Shown here: positions 9,801 through 18,415 of the stretch, piece after piece
Position numbering within the stretch: position 1 is the first letter of the stretch
How the letters are laid out: each line of letters begins with the position of its first letter
Source: Pseudomonas sp. RIT-PI-S
GTDB lineage: Bacteria > Pseudomonadota > Gammaproteobacteria > Pseudomonadales > Pseudomonadaceae
Direction of reading: 5' to 3'
Assembly (NCBI RefSeq): GCF_025642975.1
Contig: NZ_JANZKJ010000015.1
Location: 1 to 64,000, forward strand
Length of the DNA stretch: 64,000 nt
Translations under genes and position numbers: made by a program
The notes under the pieces: generated by a model
The model's input: only the letters and a program-made list of their open reading frames with translations
Told to the model about the DNA's origin: nothing
Databases searched by the model: none

Positions 9801-12800
9801 TGAGGCTACGCGATAACGTCGGTAACTTGCACCGCGTAGCCATTGGTTTTCGCCCTGAAAACAACCAAACCAGCGGCCGTGACGACCTGCGCATGGTGTA
9901 CCCCGCCGGCGCATTGCCCGCCGACGACGGTGGAGCGTCAGGGTCCAGCAACGGTGCTACAACAGGCACAGCCGCTGGCACCCACAGCAAGAAGACACCC
10001 CGCGCGCCCGCTTCGGCGCTGCATTCCAACGCGTTCAATTTCCTGAGCTTTCTAGAAGGGGGGGTAGACCCACGTACCGGGCAGTACACCCTGCAGTTGG
10101 CGCTGCCGCCGGTGCAGGCCAATCAGTTGGCCGGGCCAGAGTTGGCCCTGCGCCTGGGCTTCGATCCGTTCAACAACGTGGATGCCGGCTACGGCCTGGG
10201 CTGGGCACTGAACCTGAGCCAGGTGGACACCTATGGCAAAGGCCGGTTGCGCCTTAGCAGCGGCGAAGCCTACTCGCTCAACGCAGTGGGTGAAGATAAC
10301 GAATACACCATGGTCGAGCGCAAGGTGCCGGTTTGCCGCCTGTTCAGGGACGGCGCCGGCTACCGCCTGGTGCACCGCGACGGCACGGTCGAACAGCTGG
10401 AGGTGCCGGGGGTGGGGGACCTGGCGCTACCGAAAACCATCCTTGCGCCAACCGGCCATCGGCTTCACTTCAGCTACAGCGACCATGAGGGTAACGCCCG
10501 GCTGCGGTGCGTAACCGACGACGTTGGGCGCATGTTGCTGCGCATAGACGCCATTGGCGGTGAATTCCTCGACTTCGTGTTCCCAGCCGAAGGCCAGGCA
10601 GACCCGGTCACCTTCAAGGCTGAGCTCAATGCCCGGCGCTTGGAGCGCCTGGTGTTACCTACCCAGGAAGCGGCCAGCTGGCGCCTGAGCTATCGCCAAG
10701 TCAACGGTTACACCTGCGTGGCCGAGGTGCAAACGCCTGCCGGTGCCCGTGAAACCATCGAGTACGATGCCACCGGCCATGGCGTGCCCGGTGATGCCAA
10801 ACCGCGTTTGCCGCGGGTGGCCCTGCATTCGGTAGCACCCGGCGGCGGCCAGCCCGATCAGGTGGTCCGCTATGCCTACTCGGGCGAAAACTTCCTGGGC
10901 TACCCCAGCGTAGGTGCCTGGCACGAGGAAGAAGACAACCTCTACCAGGCCGCTTGGCACTTCACCTATTGGAGCGAGGCGACCCATACCGGCGCGGGCG
11001 AGCAGCGCCGAGTGAAGCGTACCTATAACAGCCTGCACCTGCTGCAAGAGGAGCGCACCGAGCAGGAAGGCCATGTGCACACCGTGAGCAGTGAGTTCCA
11101 TTGGCGGCCGGGTGAGCCTTTCGCCGCGCAGCCGAACCAATGCCAGTTGCCGAAGAAGGTCACTACACAGTGGCGCCTGGACGGCCAGAGCGCGGTGCGC
11201 GAAGAGGTGGTTGAAACCGACTACGACAGCCACGGCAACCTGGTTCAGCACACCGCTGAAACCGGTGTGGTTACCCAATACACGTATTACCCCGGCGGCC
11301 ATGACAGCGACGGCTGCCCCAAGGATCCCCACGGCTTTACCCGTTACGAGCATACCCGCACTGTGGAACCAAGCACCCGTTTCGCCGAGCCCGGCGCCGC
11401 GACCTTGGTAACCACCAGCACCTACCAGCAGCTGCCGGCACTCGATACCTCGCCCTGGCCCGGGCCAGTGCTGCCGCACACCGAGACCTTGACCGAAGCC
11501 AAGTCCGCGGCTCCGGTGCGGTTGGACACCTACACCTGGTTCGCCGACCCTGCTCAGGCGTTCACGCTGGGCCGCCTGGCCACGCAGCGCACCGTGCTTT
11601 CGGGTGACGAGCGCCTGGCCACCGTGCAGCGCTATGCCTACGCGCTGGGCGACGGTGAAGCGGGCGGCGCCACAGTACTGAAAACCGACATCACCACCGA
11701 AGGATTCGACGGCACCCAGCAGGTCAAATACCTGGAGCAATCGACCGTAACCGGCTTGATGCTGCTAGAGCGTGACACCCAGGGCGACGACGAAAACGTC
11801 GACATCCGCAGGCGCTACGATGCCTTGCAGCGGGTGGTCGAAGAAACCATCGCCCCTGGCACCCCGCAGGAAGCCAGCCGGGTGTTCAGCTATCGGCTGG
11901 TGGATAACGCAGGCGCCGGCGCCGAGCAAACCGTGACGGATGTGAAGGGCCTGCGCCTGCGCACCCAGGTGGATGGCCTGGGCCGCGCTATCGCCGAGCA
12001 CCGTCGCGAGCCCGGCGCCAGTGCTGAGATGCAAACCTATGCGGCGCGCTACGACGGCTTGGGGCAATTGAGGCAAGCCACCGAGTGGGACGATTTCGGC
12101 AGCCAACGCAGCGCGGTGGCGATGACCGAACACTACGAGTACGACAACTGGGGTGAGCGCTGCGCCACCCTGGGCGCGGATGGGGTGCGCCGGGTCGAGC
12201 TGGTCGACCCGTTGGGGGTACCCAATGAAGGCGTTACCCAGGTGCGCCGTACCCGGCTTGAGAGTAGGGACGGCAGCGTCATCAGCGGCGAAGAAGTGAC
12301 CTACCTCAACGCTTTCGAACAAGCAGTGAAAACACTTCGCCGGGAAGACCAGGCGGGGCGCGATACCCACCTGTACGAGTACACCTATGACGGGCTTGGC
12401 CGCAAGGTCAAGGAGGTCAACCCGCTCAAGCAGACAACCCAGTACACCTACGACCTGTTCGACCGCGACCTGCAAACCACGTTGCCAGACGGTGCCAAGG
12501 TCAAGCGCAGCTATGCCGCTCATTCCGTCGAGGACCTGCCTACTCGGATCGCCGTGGTAGATCCCGCGGGCACTGAACACCTGCTCGGCACCCAGGCGTT
12601 CGACGGGGTGGGCCGAATGATCGAAGCGGTGACCGGTGGCCGTAAGCGGCGTTTCAGCTACAAGCACAATCAAACCCGCCCCGAAACGGTGATCACTCCC
12701 AAAGGAATCACCCTGGCCTACGAGTACCAGCCAAGGCTCGGCGACCAGCCCATCCTGCGGCGAGTGGGCGAGGGTGCCGCGGCGCTGGCAGGCAACGAGG

Positions 12801-13945
12801 AACGCTACGAATACGACCCCAAGGATGCCCGCCTGGTGCGCTGCCTGCGTGCCCAGCAGGAGGTGCTCACTCGTAGCTACCACAGCAACGGCCGGCTGCT
12901 CAGCGAAACGCGGCAGCACGATGGTCGCCAGCAGGTGATGCATTACGCCTATAGCGTGCAAGAGCGTTTGCTCAGCTACACGGACGTCACCGGCCAACAG
13001 CAAAGCTACCGCTACGATGCCGCCCATGGCGGGCGCCTGCAGGCCAGCAGTGCCAATGGCCTGGAGTGCACGGTTGAATACGACGCCTTGGGGCGCGATA
13101 GCCGGGTTACCACGGTCGACACGCAGGCACGCACGTCACTGGCCACGAGCTTGCGCTACGACGCTTACGGCCGCGAAACCGAGCGCTGCTTCCAGTTCGC
13201 CCAAGGCGAGTGTGAGACGTTGGCCCAGCAGTACGACGAGCTGGACCGGATCACCCGTAAAACCCTCACCGCTGCCGACGGCAGCGTGCTGCGAGACGAA
13301 ACCTTCGAGTACGACAGCCGTGGGCGCTTGAGCATTTATGCCTGCACAGGGCCGGAATGCCCGCTGGACCCGTACGGCAACCAGATCAGTGCGCAGATCT
13401 TCGAATGCGACGCGCTCGACAACCACACCCTGGTGATCACCACCTGGACCGAGCAGGCCTCCCGCCGCGCCCAACAGGCTTACCGTGCCGGGCGCACCGG
13501 CAAGGCGCTGGCCGAGGCGGCTGGCGAGGGCATGAACGTGGCCCTGTACCTGTTCGAGAACCCTGAAGACCCGGTTCAACTCACCGGCATCGTCAACGAA
13601 GGGGACGGCGGTTATCCCCCGGAAGTGGCATTGGCCTACGACGCCGACGGCAACCTGCTGAACGACGAATGGGGGCGCAGTTTCAGCTACGACGAGCTCG
13701 GCCGCCTGGTGCACGTGGAGGGCTTGGCCGGCGAAACCCCTAACACCTACCACTACGACCCACTGGATGTGATCAGCGCGCGTATTGAAGCGGCCAACGA
13801 CGCCGGTGAAGGCCGGTTCTATTGCGACGGTGTGCTGCACACGTTGTTGGAGGCAGGCGACGCCACGGTGATCGTGCGCGCCGGTGACCACTTGTTGGCC
13901 GAACAACATCAATCCGCCAAGGAAAATAAAGGACAAGCCCTATGA
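6851..13945 (+). CDS. Giant P47/TULIP-like and RHS fusion protein (2364 aa), lacking the RHS core
   Basis: The N-terminus (W19, A21, A24, Q27, N31) shares exact spacing with the 761-aa protein encoded next and recalls the W-x-A-x-x-A-(I/F) start of clostridial P47/OrfX TULIP proteins, which bind lipids. Residues near 217-226 (DGALLVFMQL) and an Ig-like GTI-x4-G-x-(F/Y)-TAP module near 362-374 are also shared with that protein. Residues about 600-1020 are unassigned. A Gly/Ser/Ala/Thr-rich linker at about 1025-1043 leads to an RHS half from about 1057 (GGVDPRTGQYT), homologous to the leftward RHS gene, with YD repeats up to about 2320. The protein then ends at AGDHLLAEQHQSAKENKGQAL, before the RFLxPD...DPxG core and any toxin tip. 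No signal peptide. Its TGA overlaps the next ATG. The P47 assignment is a remembered family resemblance, not a search result. Confidence 0.92.
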   Translation: MRLDELLLELKKQSHTLGWGAVMAISQRQINEHLALAYDASMSRLPALSARINLLQDASEFLEAQGLSLGAPQLGLGRQVIGTRVAVRLPLVAGAGVYRQIPGRSASSGKLLTTQSISAEAGYHLDLTAEVKVAIDAFGNRAHLFLDLTTATNASCNLWPYSEGANRIASTLLAHVQGLPRAFSQVPLASVDLNVRDGFSVKDLRLAFQANPETSDDGALLVFMQLNTPDTFGSGLPGPNFPYLIPSDTNAAGEPLYGVTWLVKDELADLLASETSGALPACIRHTTFGDDQVLREGVRHVPKDWAVFGQLKGSGSELAIVPHEAQLVAGQTLRFTLQASDGTPLPGVTWLPPVPHTSQAQAGTIDMAGNFTAPAAASFPADVIEVSLIAQRMVNGQTVQASTVVKIRREAFMQQAPMQVLNLWRDDAKSRTLGALSLDENTLQWALVDTPLAGEAVQADPAQPRLAQYTAPTDLNTPLAVRWVQVGQHNRAAHAGPASRAGLIVVKHEHPLSVEPALAERVMPGSTCRFKVLELSDGVITLADGRTHTVGVNENPWSVIGEGSITEQGVYSPPANPTLPFDVVYFNAAGVLAGYAVVKTGQASAAQNTWSELAKFSLTVDYGNVLYANGGQQVPVKISVMTKPILDPITGTWHVPISPVELASVHLIDKTTRNEVPMLEPFEEGLAEGRLWATRTARNRYDLPQGTQAEASVSPLAEGDVQRTRTRTLYVHTHSTAPLELAAAFIASGGMGGRYESDSAAYEGPTSLTITPQRVLPFDRHAYRFPDGGDEGQSSQLDKPTYWRGREYTGGDGELEQWYSMASDTTTRYSLSLAQPGRTFVSMGLISNPDDSQPAPDELVVNQVRWESEFWGEGGFSYTAAALNGTAPVAGTPGSRYVGLGLPLRRLDAQQRQAGLPIRTPANGPYPDPPKSVPLFDELAGTPPVGSVAVLLERRGDMHYQWPDQAAGDQVKAWQKEMASPLSMRLRDNVGNLHRVAIGFRPENNQTSGRDDLRMVYPAGALPADDGGASGSSNGATTGTAAGTHSKKTPRAPASALHSNAFNFLSFLEGGVDPRTGQYTLQLALPPVQANQLAGPELALRLGFDPFNNVDAGYGLGWALNLSQVDTYGKGRLRLSSGEAYSLNAVGEDNEYTMVERKVPVCRLFRDGAGYRLVHRDGTVEQLEVPGVGDLALPKTILAPTGHRLHFSYSDHEGNARLRCVTDDVGRMLLRIDAIGGEFLDFVFPAEGQADPVTFKAELNARRLERLVLPTQEAASWRLSYRQVNGYTCVAEVQTPAGARETIEYDATGHGVPGDAKPRLPRVALHSVAPGGGQPDQVVRYAYSGENFLGYPSVGAWHEEEDNLYQAAWHFTYWSEATHTGAGEQRRVKRTYNSLHLLQEERTEQEGHVHTVSSEFHWRPGEPFAAQPNQCQLPKKVTTQWRLDGQSAVREEVVETDYDSHGNLVQHTAETGVVTQYTYYPGGHDSDGCPKDPHGFTRYEHTRTVEPSTRFAEPGAATLVTTSTYQQLPALDTSPWPGPVLPHTETLTEAKSAAPVRLDTYTWFADPAQAFTLGRLATQRTVLSGDERLATVQRYAYALGDGEAGGATVLKTDITTEGFDGTQQVKYLEQSTVTGLMLLERDTQGDDENVDIRRRYDALQRVVEETIAPGTPQEASRVFSYRLVDNAGAGAEQTVTDVKGLRLRTQVDGLGRAIAEHRREPGASAEMQTYAARYDGLGQLRQATEWDDFGSQRSAVAMTEHYEYDNWGERCATLGADGVRRVELVDPLGVPNEGVTQVRRTRLESRDGSVISGEEVTYLNAFEQAVKTLRREDQAGRDTHLYEYTYDGLGRKVKEVNPLKQTTQYTYDLFDRDLQTTLPDGAKVKRSYAAHSVEDLPTRIAVVDPAGTEHLLGTQAFDGVGRMIEAVTGGRKRRFSYKHNQTRPETVITPKGITLAYEYQPRLGDQPILRRVGEGAAALAGNEERYEYDPKDARLVRCLRAQQEVLTRSYHSNGRLLSETRQHDGRQQVMHYAYSVQERLLSYTDVTGQQQSYRYDAAHGGRLQASSANGLECTVEYDALGRDSRVTTVDTQARTSLATSLRYDAYGRETERCFQFAQGECETLAQQYDELDRITRKTLTAADGSVLRDETFEYDSRGRLSIYACTGPECPLDPYGNQISAQIFECDALDNHTLVITTWTEQASRRAQQAYRAGRTGKALAEAAGEGMNVALYLFENPEDPVQLTGIVNEGDGGYPPEVALAYDADGNLLNDEWGRSFSYDELGRLVHVEGLAGETPNTYHYDPLDVISARIEAANDAGEGRFYCDGVLHTLLEAGDATVIVRAGDHLLAEQHQSAKENKGQAL

Positions 13946-16227
13946 ACAACACCTATGAAAACATCGACCAGTTGTTGGACTGGTTCAGAGAAGAGCCTCG
14001 GACCAAACGTTGGGACGCGATGCTCGCATTCGACCAGGCCACAACCAATACTCTGTTGTTGCAGCAATATATCGAGCGCTTCAACAGCGACAGCTACCTC
14101 GAACCGGTCAACGGCACCATAGACTTGGGCAGTGGCCGGGTTGCGGAAATTCACAACTATGTGTTCGACAAACCTCGGCTGTCATTCGAGAACGCAGACC
14201 TCGATGCGCCTACTGCTACTTTGCGTATTCAGGGGCTGGGCGGCATGCGGTTCGACTGGGATACCTCTGGTGCCACCCGGCAGTTGAAATCCATCGCCTA
14301 CGAATCTCCCATCAACGGTGACGTCCATCAATCAATCGTGACGCTTCGCGATAAAAGCGTCTCAGTGCGCGAGCACCAGGTGATCATTGACACGGCAAGT
14401 GGTCGCGAACCGCTACTAAAGTTTGGCGCCACACTCAACGAAAAAAAGAAAGCCGGCGCCTGGATCAAAAGAGCGTTTGAACTGAAGCCACCGGAAGTGC
14501 GGGAATATGTACTCAGCGAGCTGAAGGGCGAGGCGGGGTCGCCGTTCGAGCCGGAGCATATACTGTTGCTCACCCAGCCTGCACCCGGAAGCAAACAGCG
14601 CGACAGCGCTCGGTACGGTGACGGCGCCGTGCTTGCCTTCGTTAGCATGAAAGGCGGCACCGTGGGAGACCGGCCAACCGCGGCCGATCCAACCTGGCGT
14701 TATCTGCTCGACCCCAGCCCTGATGGGCATTCGGCGATGTTGGTGCTGAGCCAGAAGTTTGTTTACCAAAATCTGTTGTTCCCAGCGTTCATTGGTGAAA
14801 TGACCGATGGTAAAAATAGCCTTCGGGGTAGCCTGGAGGCCGGGTTTGTGGAGCTCAGGCCTTGGCTTCGGTTAGTAGGGGCTAGTGGAACATATGATTG
14901 CAAGTGGGATTTAAGTGCCGAGGATACTGGCCGTTTAGCGCTTGCGGCCGTTGCACTTATGCAGCTGAGGACTTTTTATATAGGTAGAGTTTATAATGAC
15001 CCCCTCCATCTAGATTCAGCCAGCATAGTATTTAGGATAGAAGGGGCGATTAGTTGGCTGGTAGAGGGCGACATAGGTACTGGAGAAACAACATTAAGTA
15101 TGCAGACCTGGCTTTCTCCTATCGTGAATGAAACAGGTTCTGTAAGTTTTTCTTTTGTTTCTGGCGGGTGGATGCGGACAGATCATTTGGATGTAGAAAA
15201 ATGCTTCGGAAGTAACGAAAATCCTGCGGTGATCTTGGGGTCGGCGGTATTTAAAGGCCTTGAAGAGCGCCTTCTTACAGTAGATACCGCTCGCCTTTCA
15301 AATATTGTACTAGCGGGTGAGCGTCCCGTTCATCTAAAAGGTGCCGTACTAACAGGCGACCTGGTGATGTACGGCAATGTATCTAGCGAACGCACCGGCC
15401 TGGCGCTCAACCGCCAGGAAGTTATAGTCGGCGCCGGCAATACCTTCCAGTTCTCTACCAACGCCTCCGATGACATTCAGTGGGCGGTCGAACTAGTGGA
15501 CGGCGAGGCGGCCAACGAGGGGACCATCTCCAGCAGCGGGTTGTACACGGCCCCTGAACTCACTTCGCGCTGGGCACGGGTGCGCCTTACTGCAACTCGT
15601 GCCAACCAGGCCACCCAAGCCCTGATCACCGTGGTCAGAGAGCAGGCCGTGGTATCGCCGGCTATTCAGATTGCGGTGGCAGGCGCTAGCGCAAAATACT
15701 TCGTTCGAGGCGGCGCGGCGGGTGATTGGGAATGGGATACCACTGGGCTCAAAGGCACGCTTCAACAACCTGTGCCAGAACCCGGCGATGAATTCGAGCC
15801 AGGGGACATGCAGTACGTGCCACCGGCCAGTATCGATACTGATTTCATCATCGAAGACATCAAGATCAAGGTCGGTTCGAACATTACTACCAGCAAGGTG
15901 GTGGTGATCAAAGGCAATATCGTCACTGTCATGGCTGAGGTAGCGCCTGATGGCAATTCCGCTACGTTGACAGCCAATATGGCGGGCAGTCCCCTGCCGG
16001 TTCCGCCAGTCTTTACCAAGATTGCCGGTGGGGGAACGCTGACTGACAACGTGGTGACATCGGAGGGCCCGAACACAGAACCCTATATCGTTGTGCAGGC
16101 CGCTGTAGAACTGGCGCCTGGATTCAGCTTTTCGGGCTACCTTCTGCTCCCCCTGCCGCTGAGCGTGCTCGAAGGCACCCAAAGCCAGGCCGTTTTGCAA
16201 GACCCAACCCTTAGCTTCACCTTCTGA
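13942..16227 (+). CDS. P47/TULIP-like protein (761 aa), paralogue of the N-terminal half of the preceding protein
   Basis: The start overlaps the stop of the preceding gene (ATGA), so the two are probably translationally coupled. W24, A26, A29, Q32 and N36 keep the same spacing as in the 2364-aa protein. DGAVLAFVSM near 227, the following LLDPSPDGHSAMLVLSQKF segment and the GTISSSGLYTAPE module near 527-539 all have counterparts there, but no RHS half follows. Between these shared parts it carries an extra stretch of about 150-200 residues (about 310-470), which the larger protein mostly lacks. The DNA of that stretch (about 14880-15340) is clearly AT-richer than its flanks. TULIP domains bind lipids or other hydrophobic ligands; P47/OrfX proteins accompany some toxin clusters. 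No signal peptide. Paralogy is read from the sequence; the family name is tentative. Confidence 0.87.
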   Translation: MNNTYENIDQLLDWFREEPRTKRWDAMLAFDQATTNTLLLQQYIERFNSDSYLEPVNGTIDLGSGRVAEIHNYVFDKPRLSFENADLDAPTATLRIQGLGGMRFDWDTSGATRQLKSIAYESPINGDVHQSIVTLRDKSVSVREHQVIIDTASGREPLLKFGATLNEKKKAGAWIKRAFELKPPEVREYVLSELKGEAGSPFEPEHILLLTQPAPGSKQRDSARYGDGAVLAFVSMKGGTVGDRPTAADPTWRYLLDPSPDGHSAMLVLSQKFVYQNLLFPAFIGEMTDGKNSLRGSLEAGFVELRPWLRLVGASGTYDCKWDLSAEDTGRLALAAVALMQLRTFYIGRVYNDPLHLDSASIVFRIEGAISWLVEGDIGTGETTLSMQTWLSPIVNETGSVSFSFVSGGWMRTDHLDVEKCFGSNENPAVILGSAVFKGLEERLLTVDTARLSNIVLAGERPVHLKGAVLTGDLVMYGNVSSERTGLALNRQEVIVGAGNTFQFSTNASDDIQWAVELVDGEAANEGTISSSGLYTAPELTSRWARVRLTATRANQATQALITVVREQAVVSPAIQIAVAGASAKYFVRGGAAGDWEWDTTGLKGTLQQPVPEPGDEFEPGDMQYVPPASIDTDFIIEDIKIKVGSNITTSKVVVIKGNIVTVMAEVAPDGNSATLTANMAGSPLPVPPVFTKIAGGGTLTDNVVTSEGPNTEPYIVVQAAVELAPGFSFSGYLLLPLPLSVLEGTQSQAVLQDPTLSFTF

Positions 16228-16282
16228 CAGCTGCCGAGCCCGGCAGCCTGTTCAGGTTGCCGTGGCCAAGGAGAACACGGTT

Positions 16283-18319
16283 ATGACTATCTTCAACGAT
16301 GCAAGCGTGTCCGTTGCCACCCGCCAAGCCCGCCACCAACGCCTGCTCGACTCGCTCGGGCCGCTGGCGGGGCCGGTGATCACCATCGACCCTAAGTACT
16401 TCGTCGATAAAGACTTGAGCGACCCCGATAACGACCGGACCTTGCTCCGCCCTGAATGGCGCGATGGCCTGGATATCACAGGTACGTGGGCGGTGTCCGG
16501 CGGCCTGCTGCCGCCCAAATTCAAGCTCGAAGCGGCCAGTGGAAGCCCCGATGGCACTTACATCTTGCTCCACGAAGCCACGCTCGCGAGGGGAGATAAA
16601 AGCCATACGTACACTATCCCGCCTGCAGCCCTGCCTTGGGAGGGCGACGTCTACCTGCGGGTTTTGATCAGCATCAATAATGGCGCCGACGAACCTAGCG
16701 AACCCTTCCTCGTGCGCTTGGACAAGGTCGCCCCTTATGAAGGGTCCGGTATCGAGCACCCACCTGCACCCGTTCCTGCCTCGAAAATCGTGACCGACGC
16801 CGACCTGGCGGCGGGTTTCTCCCTGCAAATACCTGGGTATCCGGACCATCAGCCGGGGGACATGGTGTACGTGTGGCTTGAGAAAGAGCTGCCGGGTGGT
16901 AACCCGCCACAGTTGCTGGTTTCGCCTCAAGCCACCCAGGCCGGCGGCACCACCGTGCAAGTTCCTGAGGCCAACATGGTGGCCAAAGGCGACGGGCGGT
17001 TTTTCCTGGGCTACGTGCTGGCCGACAAGGCCGGGAATATCTCGGCCGTGTCAGAAGGCGCGGCGGTCACGCTGGTTCTGGGCACGCTGCCCAGTACGCT
17101 GGGCGCTCCTACGGTGCCTGCGGCAGACCCTGTAATCGACAGGGCTGACGCCAAGGACGGTGTGTATGTAGACGTTCCTGAGATGCAAGGCTGGAAAGCT
17201 GGCGACCAGGTCACGGTGACCTTCGGCGGCCAAACGTTGCCGCCTTATACGCTGAACCCCGGCGCGTATCAGGCCTTGGTCGATGTGCCGCAGCAGGTGC
17301 TGCTCAGCGTTTTCGGCACCTCGGCTACAGAGGTCGAGGTGGACGTGACTTATACCGTGTCGCGGCTGGACTGGTCCTCAGCAGCTTCGCCCGTCGAAAA
17401 AGTGCTGCTGGACCTGAGCAAAGCCGGCCCGGAAAACCCCGGTTGGCCAGACCCGGTCAACGATCAATTGCTACCGGTGGCGGTGACCAGTTCCAGTGGC
17501 CAGGAAGATGAGATTCCCGAGGCCGACCTGGGGAAGGCAGCGACCCTGACGTTTACCGTGTATCCCGACGCGAAAGCCGGCGAAACCGTCGAGTTTTTCT
17601 GGGGGGCCGCGCCGTTCGAGCAGTACACATTGACGGATGACGACATTGCAGCCAATGAAGTCGAGGTCACCATCCCTTGGGCCGCCATAGAAACCACGCT
17701 GGCTCAGGTTGCGGTAGAGGTGTTCTACCGCATCCGTTTGGCAAATGCGCCAGAGGAAAATTACCAGCAGTCGCCAAGCACGACCGTCGATGTGTCCGCG
17801 CTGCCACTGGTGGCAACGCCGGTGAGTTTTGCACAGGGAGATGATGCGTCGATTCCAGGCTATTTGATCATTGGGTGCAGTCATCTGACCGTGGTCGATG
17901 GCATCAAGTACATAGAAGTGTTGATCCCCGATCTGTCGCAAGCGCCTCACAACCAGGTGGAAGGCGATGTGGTCACCCTTAACTGGAAGGGCTTCAGTGG
18001 CACCACACTCGACGGAGACCAGATAACGGCGATCGATAAAGACGACGGCGGCGAGTTCAGCGAAAACCATACGCTGGCCGCCGATGAGCTGACCGGTTTC
18101 AGCTGGCTGGTGCCGTATGACCCCTACGGGGCAGTGACGTTTAGGTACAACGGCAGCAGCTCCGACGAAGGCATGATCCAGGTGAGCTACAGCATCCAAG
18201 CCGGTGACAAGCAAGCCGTGGCAACTGCCCCGGACAACGTCATCGCGGCGTTTTACTTACCTAGTGGCCCCTGTGGCACCAGCATCGACGCTGCCTGCAC
18301 CAGCTGTCGGCTCGGTTAG
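16283..18319 (+). CDS. Ig-like modular protein of the RHS island (678 aa)
   Basis: The ATG at 16283 is preferred because AAGGAG at 16268-16273 lies 9 bases upstream; a GTG at 16262 is the alternative. The protein contains repeated beta-sandwich modules of about 100 residues with the signature PGD-x-(V/I)-x-(V/L/F)-x-(W/F) and, in one module, LADKAGNISAVS, a typical bacterial Ig-like ending. The same module type is found in the 480-aa protein encoded at 20677. The C-terminus holds a small cysteine cluster (C-x6-C-x2-C in the last 17 residues), unusual for this operon. There is no signal peptide or membrane segment. No catalytic motif was seen. It probably belongs to the same transcript as its neighbours (55-base gap upstream, 96-base gap downstream). 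Confidence 0.83.
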   Translation: MTIFNDASVSVATRQARHQRLLDSLGPLAGPVITIDPKYFVDKDLSDPDNDRTLLRPEWRDGLDITGTWAVSGGLLPPKFKLEAASGSPDGTYILLHEATLARGDKSHTYTIPPAALPWEGDVYLRVLISINNGADEPSEPFLVRLDKVAPYEGSGIEHPPAPVPASKIVTDADLAAGFSLQIPGYPDHQPGDMVYVWLEKELPGGNPPQLLVSPQATQAGGTTVQVPEANMVAKGDGRFFLGYVLADKAGNISAVSEGAAVTLVLGTLPSTLGAPTVPAADPVIDRADAKDGVYVDVPEMQGWKAGDQVTVTFGGQTLPPYTLNPGAYQALVDVPQQVLLSVFGTSATEVEVDVTYTVSRLDWSSAASPVEKVLLDLSKAGPENPGWPDPVNDQLLPVAVTSSSGQEDEIPEADLGKAATLTFTVYPDAKAGETVEFFWGAAPFEQYTLTDDDIAANEVEVTIPWAAIETTLAQVAVEVFYRIRLANAPEENYQQSPSTTVDVSALPLVATPVSFAQGDDASIPGYLIIGCSHLTVVDGIKYIEVLIPDLSQAPHNQVEGDVVTLNWKGFSGTTLDGDQITAIDKDDGGEFSENHTLAADELTGFSWLVPYDPYGAVTFRYNGSSSDEGMIQVSYSIQAGDKQAVATAPDNVIAAFYLPSGPCGTSIDAACTSCRLG

Positions 18320-18415
18320 TGGTTTAGGAGTTCTCCGACTTACGGGCGTGCGGGGGTTCCTTAACCTTGCCGCCCGATTCAGCCCTTCTAGCTGTAAGTA
18401 ACCGGGAGCATTCTT

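Noticed and set aside
11765-13027. Long minus-strand open frames inside the RHS gene (also 10655-11740, 13136-13936 and 5272-6351)
   Set aside because: They are antisense to well-supported genes, have low-complexity composition typical of GC-rich shadows, and show no domain.
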